From an uncultured Xenococcaceae cyanobacterium (GTDB taxonomy: Bacteria > Cyanobacteriota > Cyanobacteriia > Cyanobacteriales > Xenococcaceae): a stretch of DNA of 44,096 nucleotides. The notes under the pieces were generated by a model, which saw nothing but the letters and a program-made list of their open reading frames with translations, was not told the origin of the DNA and searched no databases. How positions within the stretch are numbered: the stretch's first letter is position 1; each line of letters begins with the position of its first letter. The position numbers and the translations under genes were made by a program. Positions 21,976 through 29,676 of this stretch are shown one piece after another. Location: contig CALKUU010000120.1 in NCBI GenBank assembly GCA_937996665.1, positions 1-44,096 of the forward strand, written 5' to 3'.

Positions 21976-23754
21976 ATGTCGATTTTAATTGCAAATATTG
22001 GTACGTCTGATTTGTCCGTTTCTATTGATGGACATTATTATCCAATTGGTTTCGACCGGAATGAAAGAAATCTTGATTATAAAAGTCTTACAGAGGAGAA
22101 AAAAAAACTTTGGAATAATAGGGATAAAGAAATAGCCTTAAAACTTTGTCCAGAGTTAGGAATAGAGCCGAAGACAATAAATAACGATAAAGGTGAAATT
22201 GTAGGATATCGTTTTAGTTTTAGACAATTGACCAAAAGAATATGGGAAGAGTATCAAAAAGAATACAAAAAAGGTTCATCCACTTGGAAAAAGCGTCTTG
22301 CAGTCGGTAGAATTGGAGGAGTAATTGAAAAAGCTAAAAATAAGTTCAGCCTAGAAAAAGCATATATTTTTGTCACGGATCAATCTACAGAAGATCAACC
22401 TGAATATCATCCCGACGATACTTGTTATCTGTTTAAGCTACTTGACGCAATCACAAATATCAAGCTAGAAGCTATTCCGATTAAAGATAATGCGGTAGAT
22501 GCTGATAGCCTTTTGGAAAAGTATTATGATTTTTTTAGTCAGAATATATCAGATTCAGCAACTATTCTAGTGAGTATCAAAGGTGGAACTCCCCAAATGC
22601 AAACAGCATTGAAAATGCAAGCTACTGCATCTGGTATTCCAAACTTACTATTTCTAGATCCTCAGTTAAATCTTAGTAAAGCTCTTAAAGGAGAGTGTTC
22701 TGAATGTGCCGTTACATCTTATTGGCGATATCTAAGAACTCAAAAGTATCAGACAGTTAAACTTCTATTAAACCAGAGATGGGATTTTCAAGGGGCTAGA
22801 GTAATTCTAGAAGAGTGGCAAAAAAATCTTGATTTTTTGAAATCAAATCTCAAAGAAGCAAATACAGAAGAATTATCTATAGAAAAAGAAAATCTGAATG
22901 ATGTTGTAAAAAATTTAAACTGTGCTGTTGACTATCTAAATTTTGCTTCTGTTTCTACAGATAAAGGAAAACTGCATTCTATTCTCAACCTTTACACTCA
23001 GTGCCGTATTTACTGGACTCTCGATGAGATTGCTAATTTTTTACCAAGATTAGGTTCATTTTATGAGGAAGCTATACAATCACTTATCGTTCAGTTTGGT
23101 GGAGAGAAATACTGTAAGTATAAAAACAGAAACAAAAAGTGGACTTTGCTTAAAAGTAACCTAGTTTCAAACCAAAGTCTGCTGGAATTATTTGAAAAAG
23201 CAGAAAAAACGTTTATTTGGGACGAGAAAATTTGGCGGAGGAAAACTACCCCTAAAACTAAAGATGATAAGTCAGAAAAAATTGTAGGATACGAATTTAT
23301 TTTGCATGACGAGCATAGACTATCAAGTCGCTACAGAAAGAAAAGCTTTGCTGAGGCACTAATTCGCAACAGTAAAGATAAAAACTCTATTTTTCGTTGG
23401 GAGAAAATTGACAAGTCTCTCAATCGCCTAAATTATTGGGTAGATCAAAGAAACGATCTAATCCACGGGGTAAGAGGGCTTTCAAAATATAGCATGGAAG
23501 AGAAAAAAGATAATGACATTAGGGACTATAACAACTCATCCTTGGAGCATAAAGAAAATCCGTATCATCCCGATCCGAGCAAAAGTTGTGAATCTAATCA
23601 ACTTATTAAAGAGATGAGCGTTGTATGTCATCAGATCATCAGACTCTTTGGTATGGAAAAGAGTCCTTATGTCGATCTTAAAACCCCTGACATAGCCAAA
23701 TATTACCTATATTCAGATATTAGAGAGAAAGTAATTAATCAGTTGGATAATTAA
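21976..23754 (+). CDS. csm6: CARF-HEPN ribonuclease, Csm6/Csx1 type
   Basis: A 592-residue effector of cyclic-oligoadenylate signalling. The N-terminal CARF fold starts with LIANIGTSDLSVS, and its signature ligand loop ILVSIKGGTPQMQTALK covers about residues 197-213. A helical linker follows (about 250-450). The C-terminal HEPN domain carries WVDQRNDLIHGV with R492 and H497, the R-x4-H catalytic pair. In the known pathway, Cas10 makes cA4 or cA6, the CARF dimer binds it, and the HEPN dimer cuts RNA non-specifically. It lies 607 bp after the cmr operon, in the same direction, with its own upstream element. No ring nuclease gene is visible to switch the signal off. No Shine-Dalgarno is apparent. 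Confidence 0.88.
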   Translation: MSILIANIGTSDLSVSIDGHYYPIGFDRNERNLDYKSLTEEKKKLWNNRDKEIALKLCPELGIEPKTINNDKGEIVGYRFSFRQLTKRIWEEYQKEYKKGSSTWKKRLAVGRIGGVIEKAKNKFSLEKAYIFVTDQSTEDQPEYHPDDTCYLFKLLDAITNIKLEAIPIKDNAVDADSLLEKYYDFFSQNISDSATILVSIKGGTPQMQTALKMQATASGIPNLLFLDPQLNLSKALKGECSECAVTSYWRYLRTQKYQTVKLLLNQRWDFQGARVILEEWQKNLDFLKSNLKEANTEELSIEKENLNDVVKNLNCAVDYLNFASVSTDKGKLHSILNLYTQCRIYWTLDEIANFLPRLGSFYEEAIQSLIVQFGGEKYCKYKNRNKKWTLLKSNLVSNQSLLELFEKAEKTFIWDEKIWRRKTTPKTKDDKSEKIVGYEFILHDEHRLSSRYRKKSFAEALIRNSKDKNSIFRWEKIDKSLNRLNYWVDQRNDLIHGVRGLSKYSMEEKKDNDIRDYNNSSLEHKENPYHPDPSKSCESNQLIKEMSVVCHQIIRLFGMEKSPYVDLKTPDIAKYYLYSDIREKVINQLDN

Positions 23755-23758
23755 TGAG

Positions 23759-23799
23759 AAAAGCGATCGCAGTTTGAAAGGTAATTGCGATCGCTTTTT
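23759..23799 (+). terminator. Rho-independent-type terminator built from two HIP1 octamers
   Basis: Arms AAAAGCGATCGCA and TGCGATCGCTTTT (13 bp) enclose a 14-base loop, and T residues follow. It starts 4 bp after the CARF-HEPN stop codon and should end that transcript. Confidence 0.75.
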
Positions 23800-23878
23800 C
23801 ATTTCAAAACCCTCTCCACTCCAGATAACAATGGTTCGTTATACTTAAGAACTTGATTACCTAAAATTAGCAAAGTCA

Positions 23879-24391
23879 ATGGAGTTATTACTTGAGCAGC
23901 TTTTTACTCTAGTGCAAGAAGGTACACATCAATTCAAAGCAGAAAATCCTCAAGGAGATGGAAGAGCATTCTGGCAACCAATGAAACGGATATTTGGTGA
24001 ACAAAATATTCAAGCTAGTACTTGGCAAGCTCTAGATCCAGAACTTGTGACAAAGTTAATCAATCTTCCAGAATATGACGATCTGGGAAATATGATTTTG
24101 CTAAATCACTTTCTGCGCCAACAAGTCAGAATTCCAACTCAAGAAGAACCTAGCCTGCGAAAAATTATGCAAATAGCACTAAACTCTGGACAATATGTAG
24201 CAGATATTGCCCATCAAAATCGACACCTAGGATTACAAGACTTCAACTACAACCAATCAGGATTGAGTTACCTAGAAACCTACATTTCAAAAGCTGAAAT
24301 TGCAAAATTGAGCACTCTCATTCCAGGAAGTTTGATTGAAGAAGTTGAGACCTACTTGCGATCGCAACTCAAGATAAAATGCGATCGCTAA
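23879..24391 (+). CDS. Conserved-looking helical protein, unknown function
   Basis: A 170-residue soluble, mostly helical protein without signal peptide, membrane segment or recognised motif. Noticeable stretches are an N-terminal WQPMKRIFGEQN and a tail ending near a HIP1 octamer (codons RSQLKIKCDR). It is separated from the CARF-HEPN gene by a terminator and from the convergent membrane-protein gene by 17 bp. It lacks the shared upstream element, so it may not belong to the same regulatory group. Coding-like composition and length support a real gene. I do not recognise it. Confidence 0.55.
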   Translation: MELLLEQLFTLVQEGTHQFKAENPQGDGRAFWQPMKRIFGEQNIQASTWQALDPELVTKLINLPEYDDLGNMILLNHFLRQQVRIPTQEEPSLRKIMQIALNSGQYVADIAHQNRHLGLQDFNYNQSGLSYLETYISKAEIAKLSTLIPGSLIEEVETYLRSQLKIKCDR

Positions 24392-24408
24392 GACAATTTA
24401 CTAGCTCG

Positions 24409-25734
24409 TTACTCAAGTAGCTGAACAAACTCTGAATAGTGCTTGGACAGATTCACTTCTCGACCTCTCCTAGATACCAAAGGAGCAATGCTAGAATTGT
24501 GCGCCTTGAGTAGACCCATTTCCCCCTCATTATCAAGAAAACCTAATAAACTTTGACGGTTTTGCAGTAGATTCTGTGTATTCTGAATCTCAGCAAAAGT
24601 CGCCACAGTATCAATGATTTTCCAAAGTCTATCTAGCTTAGATAAGCCTTTAAATCCATCAACGAGAGGAATAATAGTCAGCCAACGTTCGAGGTCATGG
24701 AGAGATTCACCTGTCAAGCAGTCTTTTCCAGAAATAAGCTCTCCTAGATCGATAAGCCAATCGAAAAAAATAGAACCAGCAGTACAAGCTGTAATCCTTC
24801 CTTTGATAACATCTGCCGCTTCAGACATTTCTCTGGCGATCGTATTAATCTCTTGTTCAACAGAGTCTAAATAAGAGTCTGCTTGCTCCACTAATTCATC
24901 TTTTGGAAAGTGAATTTCTACAGATTGATAGTAAGAGATCGCCGTTTTATAGTCTTGAACATCCTGATAGGCTTTGCCACAGAAAAGATAAACGACAGGC
25001 ATCAAATTACCCCATTGAGATACGGCAGGATGATTTTGCAAATTCTCGCTGCTGCTACATACCAAGGAGCTCTGGAGTAATCCTTGCTTAACCCTCAGAG
25101 CTTCACCATGTTGAGGGTAAGCTGTTAAAAATTTTGTTCGCAGATTAAATTCTTTCTGCTCGTCTTGCTGCTCTTGATACACTCCAATACATCCCAGATA
25201 AAACAGGGGTAAATAGCGCTCAGGTTCGGGTATCAACTCATACTTTAGAAATGAATCCACTTGCTGACAAGAGCGATCGCTAGTAAGTAAGGCTGTATCT
25301 ATTTCCTCAAACAGCTCTCCTAACTGCTTCTTCGCAAAAATAACAAGCTTACTACCTGGGTGCTTTTGAACAAAACTACTTAGGTTGATTAGTATCAGCT
25401 CCCATTCCTCATTTTTTCTGGCTAAATCAGTTTTGGTGACTGTATTTTGCCAGTTAGAACACTGATTTTGATAGAGTTTTGCCTCATCTGTTAAGTGATC
25501 GTACTTGTTGAGTAATTTATCAAACTTTCCTAGCCATTTATTATCTCTCTCAAGCAACTCAAAGTTGTTTAAAGCGAGATCACAATAACCTTGATCTAAA
25601 TTACTAATTGCTTCATTAAAATTGTTTTTTCTCTCTTGAATAGCTTTATAAACTGTTGCAGAAACAGTGCCTACAGCACCAAAACCCAGTACTAAAATAA
25701 TAGATAGAAACAATCTTTTAAAAGTATTATTCAT
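24409..25734 (-). CDS. Membrane-anchored TPR-like protein with a pre-toxin TG-like segment
   Basis: A 441-residue protein with one N-terminal membrane segment (LFLSIILVLGFGAVGTVSATV), then helical repeats resembling TPR units (for example YLFCGKAYQDVQDYKTAISYYQSV). Near the C terminus, DLGELISGKDCLTGESLHDL followed by ERWLTIIP resembles the pre-toxin TG domain that precedes toxin domains in polymorphic toxins. Here only about 60 residues follow. The start at 25734 is preferred: AAGGAGA lies 7 bases before it but only 1 base before the ATG at 25740. The shared upstream element sits 91 nt upstream. It is likely envelope-located with the repeats outside the membrane, or inside if the anchor is reversed. 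The TG similarity is by eye. Confidence 0.6.
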   Translation of the reverse strand: MNNTFKRLFLSIILVLGFGAVGTVSATVYKAIQERKNNFNEAISNLDQGYCDLALNNFELLERDNKWLGKFDKLLNKYDHLTDEAKLYQNQCSNWQNTVTKTDLARKNEEWELILINLSSFVQKHPGSKLVIFAKKQLGELFEEIDTALLTSDRSCQQVDSFLKYELIPEPERYLPLFYLGCIGVYQEQQDEQKEFNLRTKFLTAYPQHGEALRVKQGLLQSSLVCSSSENLQNHPAVSQWGNLMPVVYLFCGKAYQDVQDYKTAISYYQSVEIHFPKDELVEQADSYLDSVEQEINTIAREMSEAADVIKGRITACTAGSIFFDWLIDLGELISGKDCLTGESLHDLERWLTIIPLVDGFKGLSKLDRLWKIIDTVATFAEIQNTQNLLQNRQSLLGFLDNEGEMGLLKAHNSSIAPLVSRRGREVNLSKHYSEFVQLLE

Positions 25735-25825
25735 CTTCATTCTCCTTGTAGCTTTGGGAATATGAGATCTCTCAATTAATCTCTTTGACTTTTATAAAAT
25801 TTTTGACTGCATAAATTGGAACTTC

Positions 25826-25837
25826 TCATGCGAATCA
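25826..25837 (-). promoter_or_regulatory. Shared upstream element d (minus strand TGATTCGCATGA)
   Basis: Lies 91 nt upstream of the start at 25734, in gene orientation. Confidence 0.6.
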
Positions 25838-25882
25838 GAACTTAAACCCATATCAAAAACAATTATTCAGTTGCTCAATTGG

Positions 25883-25894
25883 ATGTTCGCACCA
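25883..25894 (+). promoter_or_regulatory. Shared upstream element e (ATGTTCGCACCA)
   Basis: Weaker match that keeps TTCGCA and the final CA. It ends 79 nt before the ATG at 25974, in gene orientation. Together with element d it forms a divergent pair 45 bp apart. Confidence 0.45.
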
Positions 25895-25973
25895 AACCAA
25901 CTAATCCAATATCTATTAGTTGGTATTCTCAAAAGCAAATACTTTTTAGTTGATAAACAAGATCACATTAGAC

Positions 25974-26297
25974 ATGTCCATCTACAAAATCATTACTAAT
26001 TACCAAAATGGATTTACTGCCTACAATTCTTGTCACAAGCAAACTATAGGTACTCAATGGTCCGCTTTTAAAGATGAATGTTTGGAATTTAGAGAAAATC
26101 CTACCTGGGATGAATTTTGGGATGTTTGCCACTCCTTCGGTAAAGTAATCCACCAGAAAACCAAAATTCCCCTGCACATCCTTGCTTATCCTACAATAGC
26201 TAAGCACAGTAAACGTTTTAGCGAAACTGGCTGTGTAAGAAGCAAAGGCAACTGCCAGAGAAAATGCTGTCAACCCAATTATGGGGAATGCAAATAA
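25974..26297 (+). CDS. MazG-like small protein
   Basis: A 107-residue protein. WSAFKDECLEF followed by WDEFWDVCHSFGKV gives an E-x-x-E ... E-x-x-D pattern like the metal-binding helices of MazG-type nucleotide pyrophosphohydrolases, although the space between the two halves is shorter than usual. The C-terminal tail is Cys-rich (five Cys in CVRSKGNCQRKCCQPNYGEC). The ATG at 25974 is chosen over a TTG at 25950; neither has a clear Shine-Dalgarno. An antisense open frame covers the same DNA, but this strand has the more protein-like composition and the shared upstream element. Role unknown; nucleotide-pool action during infection would be a guess. Confidence 0.5.
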   Translation: MSIYKIITNYQNGFTAYNSCHKQTIGTQWSAFKDECLEFRENPTWDEFWDVCHSFGKVIHQKTKIPLHILAYPTIAKHSKRFSETGCVRSKGNCQRKCCQPNYGECK

Positions 26298-26307
26298 TAT
26301 ATAAATA

Positions 26308-26327
26308 AAGGAGCAGCGATGCTCCTT
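26308..26327 (-). terminator. Hairpin between convergent genes
   Basis: AAGGAGCA-GCGA-TGCTCCTT, an 8-bp stem. Read on the minus strand it is followed by a T-rich tract (TATTTATAT), so it probably ends the transcript of the gene at 26338-26811. It may also slow the plus-strand transcript. Confidence 0.6.
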
Positions 26328-26337
26328 AGCATTCAAG

Positions 26338-26811
26338 CTATAGGGAAATTAACTTGCAGCGACTGTTGCTCTTAGTAGCTAAATCAATTTCTTCATAAAG
26401 CTTTCCGACTAAATAGTCTTGCCAATCCTCACGGGCGAAAAATCGATCTGAAGTTACTAAAACCCAGTAGTAATCGATTTTGAGAAGGCTTCTTATGTTC
26501 GACATTTGAGGTTTCCGTGCAATTTGCATAGCAGAATAAGCTTTATTATCACTTTTCCTTAAAGCGATACCTATCCGAAAAAAGTTACCTTTTTGGTCTT
26601 CAAGACGAATCAAACTATCAATTCCTAAAAGTTTCCAGACCTCATTTAAGTTGCTTAGATCAGTTCCATAACTCAAAGCGTTAAGAAAATAGGGGGTGAG
26701 ATTATTAGCCATCATTAGTACTAAGCGATCCCAGCGAATATCCTCCGCACTAAAATCACTAATTTTGACTTCTTTAGCTAACTGACGAAATCTTAGTGTT
26801 TGTAAACTCAT
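26338..26811 (-). CDS. Conserved-looking cytoplasmic protein, unknown function
   Basis: A 157-residue protein without membrane segments. AGGAGAG lies 7 bases upstream of the ATG, a good ribosome-binding site. The sequence suggests an alpha/beta fold with a central strand segment (IDYYWVLVTSDRF) and a C-terminal helix (WQDYLVGKLYEEIDLATKS), but I recognise no family. It is followed by a terminator hairpin and points toward the MazG-like gene. A weaker copy of the shared element lies 206 nt upstream. Confidence 0.55.
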   Translation of the reverse strand: MSLQTLRFRQLAKEVKISDFSAEDIRWDRLVLMMANNLTPYFLNALSYGTDLSNLNEVWKLLGIDSLIRLEDQKGNFFRIGIALRKSDNKAYSAMQIARKPQMSNIRSLLKIDYYWVLVTSDRFFAREDWQDYLVGKLYEEIDLATKSNSRCKLISL

Positions 26812-27017
26812 ATTCTTGCTCTCCTAAACAAATAAACTTTGTACGAGGGATTAAGTTAGTTAAGTAGTTTTAAAACTTACTTCGGTTATCGGCATCATCA
26901 CCGGGGCTGCACCTTTAGCAGTTTGGCTCTGGCTACTTGTCCCAGCGGCAATATTATGATGTGGGCTTAACCCCTATGTACATAGGATATTGGGATAAAG
27001 CAAGAAAATAAGCCTGC

Positions 27018-27029
27018 CCATGCGAACGA
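27018..27029 (-). promoter_or_regulatory. Shared upstream element f (minus strand TCGTTCGCATGG)
   Basis: Keeps TTCGCAT. It is 206 nt upstream of the gene at 26811, farther than the other sites. The intervening DNA contains a short frame without a usable start codon, so either the leader is long or this is a weak case. Confidence 0.35.
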
Positions 27030-27067
27030 CAAGAGGCAAGCTGATATGGTCTAAAATTTTAATTGGA

Positions 27068-27697
27068 TTATTTTTTTAGAATTAAAGCAGGCTGAGCACT
27101 GTAACTGACATCGGTAAAATTCTCTGCATGAAGACGATTTGCAAGTGAGATCGCGTTCTCCTCTCCAATAACACCAGCCACAGCTATTTCTTCCTGGGGT
27201 TTGCTTCCCTCGGGTAAAGGTAGCTCTTCGGGATAATTACACTGATGGGAAAAATAACTCTCTGCTTTAGCGAGATCTTTGGTGTAAATAGCAAAGTACT
27301 CCACAGGGTATTCTACATTAGCAGGAACTTTCTGAAGGCAGGAGCCTTTTTCTAGTTTAAATTCTAATTGTTGTTCATGAGCTACTAACTCTTGTGCGGT
27401 GTTACCCACACAATCATCAAAGACAAGACAATCAAAAGCTTTTTCTCCAAGATAGCCTAGAGCATAGCCAGTCCCAGCAGTTGCTGCTGTTCCCACAACC
27501 GTTTTAGTGGTGACTACTTTTCCCGCGATTAAAACTCCTTTTGCGCCACCTACGATTACGGCCTTACCCCCTAAGAGTTTTGCGAGTAGTAACAGAAGTG
27601 CCGAAATTGGCTCAGCAGATGCCGACCTAGCAGGAACAGATACAAACATTACAGACAATAGAAAGAGTGAAAGTACTTGCTTAGTTTTTCTAATCAT
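27068..27697 (-). CDS. Exported protein with a glycine-rich hydrophobic segment
   Basis: A 209-residue protein with a signal peptide (VLSLFLLSVMFVSVPARSASA, cleavage likely at ASA-EP), then a long Ala/Gly/Val-rich hydrophobic stretch (about residues 25-75) that may insert into a membrane. Four Cys in the mature part (CLVFDDC, SCLQK, QCNYP) could form disulfides. The C terminus (AVAGVIGEENAISLANRL) loosely resembles a SPOR-type peptidoglycan-binding repeat. GGAG lies 6 bases before the ATG at 27697, preferred over a GTG at 27718. It follows the gene at 27778 on the same strand with a hairpin between. No family assigned. Confidence 0.55.
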   Translation of the reverse strand: MIRKTKQVLSLFLLSVMFVSVPARSASAEPISALLLLLAKLLGGKAVIVGGAKGVLIAGKVVTTKTVVGTAATAGTGYALGYLGEKAFDCLVFDDCVGNTAQELVAHEQQLEFKLEKGSCLQKVPANVEYPVEYFAIYTKDLAKAESYFSHQCNYPEELPLPEGSKPQEEIAVAGVIGEENAISLANRLHAENFTDVSYSAQPALILKK

Positions 27698-27742
27698 AAT
27701 GACTCCGAATTGAAACACGGTACAAAAGGTTTTTAGATATTT

Positions 27743-27766
27743 AAGGCGATCACTTTTGACCGCCTT
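27743..27766 (-). terminator. Intergenic hairpin between two exported-protein genes
   Basis: Arms AAGGCGATCA and TGACCGCCTT pair over 10 positions with one G-T wobble and a 4-base loop. There is only a weak T tract, so it may act as a partial terminator or an mRNA-stability element between 27778-28476 and 27068-27697. Confidence 0.45.
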
Positions 27767-27777
27767 TCGATTAAGTT

Positions 27778-28476
27778 CTAGAAGTAGTTCTTATAAAAGC
27801 CTTCGACAATAGATACCGACCAATCGATAAAAAAGTCTCCCATTGCGCCGTAGCCAAATTGCGTCCGCATATCTTCCGTGATTTCATTAATGGCTAAGTC
27901 CATCCCCATTCCTGCAAGGCTTTTTCCTTCGAATAGTGAAAATAAACCAGTAGTTATCCTTGAAGCATCTACCTCCGTAATATCATCTTGGGCACTAATG
28001 CCAGACTCTAACCACGCTTTGCCCGCAGCTAGCCAAAATTTATTCATAGGGCTAACGTAGTCAGAGTAAAGGCGATATTGAGACGATGCACTACCATAAT
28101 TAACTACATCAAGATAGATATAGCGATCATGGTCGCTAGGTTGCACTATTAGTAACTCTGTTGCTGTACCGCTATTGTCTTGGGTATCAATTTTCTGGAA
28201 ACCGTCATCGTACTCATAAGCGGTAATATCAAAATCTGAGCGATCGCTATCGTTGTGTAAAGTAAAGACGCCAAAGGTATAGGCTGGAACTAAATATTTG
28301 TAGTACGTCTTTTCTTTAGATGAAAGAGTGCCGTAGTAGCTACGATATTGTGGATCGTATTCTGTATATTCTTGGGAGAAAGCCATGGTGGGAAAAGCAA
28401 GACATATACAAGCTGCGATGGCGACTTCGGTAAACTTACGAACTGTTTGTTGGCAAATATTAGGTACTGTATTCAT
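27778..28476 (-). CDS. Exported protein with a PPC-like beta domain
   Basis: A 232-residue protein with a signal peptide (VAIAACICLAFPTMAFS, cleavage near FS-QE). Residues about 50-135 look like a bacterial pre-peptidase C-terminal (PPC) beta-sandwich: YYKYLVPAYTFGVFTLHN, SDFDITAYEYDD, YIYLDVVNYGSASSQYRL. The C-terminal third is helical. PPC domains are secretion and adhesion modules rather than enzymes. The shared upstream element lies 72 nt upstream. It likely forms a transcription unit with the exported protein downstream. Confidence 0.55.
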   Translation of the reverse strand: MNTVPNICQQTVRKFTEVAIAACICLAFPTMAFSQEYTEYDPQYRSYYGTLSSKEKTYYKYLVPAYTFGVFTLHNDSDRSDFDITAYEYDDGFQKIDTQDNSGTATELLIVQPSDHDRYIYLDVVNYGSASSQYRLYSDYVSPMNKFWLAAGKAWLESGISAQDDITEVDASRITTGLFSLFEGKSLAGMGMDLAINEITEDMRTQFGYGAMGDFFIDWSVSIVEGFYKNYF

Positions 28477-28548
28477 AATCTCTTTGTTTGCTCCATAAAT
28501 CTTCTACCCAGTTATTAAAGAGCAAAGAATGTCATATCTTTTCAGAGA

Positions 28549-28560
28549 TGATGCGATTGA
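28549..28560 (-). promoter_or_regulatory. Shared upstream element g (minus strand TCAATCGCATCA)
   Basis: 72 nt upstream of the ATG at 28476, in gene orientation, with the CG extension (CGTCAATCGCAT) seen at several other sites. Confidence 0.6.
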
Positions 28561-28663
28561 CGACTTCTTGAAAGTGAAAATTTTATTACAATATGATTTG
28601 ACATATGATGCAAACAACAAGCAGATTTTAAAAGTGGCGAGTAAAGGTAATATTTATTGACTT

Positions 28664-29146
28664 TCAAATATCAAAAAATAATCTTTTATCCCAAATTACA
28701 GGTTGATTAAGGCTAGTCTCTAAATTATTAAATTCGGGATGAAATTCGTTGATGAGAATATTATTATCTAGAGGTGCAATTATTGAAGGCACGAATAGAA
28801 TGCAAGAACGTTTTTCTTCTAGCCACTTATCGCCAAATTCTTTAGTTGTGTTGCTATCTTTCCAGTCTAAAGAACTATAAGTAGTTACAATTTCATAGGT
28901 AGTACCAGCAGGAATCGTAATTTCAATCGACTGCTGGTTTTTAGGTATTTTCCCAGTATTACTATGAACGAGTTTTTCCAATAGAGCAGTAGAGTAATGC
29001 TCCGCAGTATATATCACTCGGAATCGTGATGTGTTCCACCGCCCAGGATATTTTATTGATCCTTCACCATTAAAGATTGGATGTCCATTACTTGCACTGC
29101 CAATACGATAGGCTTTGATAGTTCTATCTAAAACAGAAGCATTCAT
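28664..29146 (-). CDS. RES-domain toxin (NAD-degrading family)
   Basis: A 160-residue RES protein with the R-E-S motif region: AYRIGSA (R14), YPGRWNTSRFRVIY (R36, Y46), ALLEKL (E57). The spacing R36-Y46-E57 is the same as that of the catalytic R31-Y41-E52 reported for ParT/RES toxins, so the enzyme looks active. The family depletes NAD+ and halts growth when not bound by its antitoxin. The ATG overlaps the antitoxin stop by one base (TAATG). It has no shared upstream element, which fits an independent toxin-antitoxin unit. Confidence 0.85.
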   Translation of the reverse strand: MNASVLDRTIKAYRIGSASNGHPIFNGEGSIKYPGRWNTSRFRVIYTAEHYSTALLEKLVHSNTGKIPKNQQSIEITIPAGTTYEIVTTYSSLDWKDSNTTKEFGDKWLEEKRSCILFVPSIIAPLDNNILINEFHPEFNNLETSLNQPVIWDKRLFFDI

Positions 29147-29586
29147 TAAGCAGCAGAGCCAAATAACAGTCTTCCTAAAATTTGTTCTACTTGTCTGGCT
29201 CCTAGATCTGTCATAGAAGCTTCAAAGGGAGTGCGATCGTCTAACATAGGATGTTTTTTTGCCATGAACTCTCGCGCATCTTCTTCGGAATCCCAAACTT
29301 CTAGGGCAAACGCATATATTCTGGCTAATCGCTCTACTCTTTCACTGTATTGCAGAGGTAAGGGAGTACCATCGCTGAGCTTACGATTTAGAGTACTTCT
29401 AGGTACTACTTCATAGTAATAGTTAGGAGAATTTGGATAAATACGATCTACAACTATTCTGACTGACTCCCCAGGTAAACCAGCAATTACTAGCTTTTCT
29501 AAATCGCGATCGCTTTTTATAATCTTTCCAAGCTTCTTAGTACCGCCCAACATCGATACCATTTGTTTTGTTGCGATAACATTCAT
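29146..29586 (-). CDS. Xre/MbcA/ParS-type antitoxin (DUF2384)
   Basis: A 146-residue partner of the RES toxin. The N-terminal half is the Xre-like DNA-binding part. The C-terminal half has the DUF2384 signature: YSERVERLARIYAFALEVWD, AREFMAKKHPMLDDRTPFEA, then a final helix with LGARQVEQILGRLLFG that blocks the toxin active site in known pairs. Such antitoxins also repress their own promoter. It lies directly upstream of the toxin gene with a one-base overlap. Confidence 0.85.
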   Translation of the reverse strand: MNVIATKQMVSMLGGTKKLGKIIKSDRDLEKLVIAGLPGESVRIVVDRIYPNSPNYYYEVVPRSTLNRKLSDGTPLPLQYSERVERLARIYAFALEVWDSEEDAREFMAKKHPMLDDRTPFEASMTDLGARQVEQILGRLLFGSAA

Positions 29587-29676
29587 AACTACTTATTGCC
29601 CATTTGAATATATTAATTTTATCATATGGACAAAAAAGCTGGTTTGATGAGAATGACAATAAAACAACATCAAGAG

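Noticed and set aside
25968-26336. Minus-strand 122-codon frame opposite the MazG-like gene
   Set aside because: Less protein-like composition, no element or ribosome-binding site in its orientation, and it overlaps the better-supported plus-strand gene almost completely.
26812-27067. Minus-strand frame reading like HHNIAAGTSSQSQTAKGAAP between the genes at 26338 and 27068
   Set aside because: No ATG, GTG or TTG in a plausible position, so it cannot be called as a gene; the overlapping hydrophobic plus-strand frame also lacks a start.
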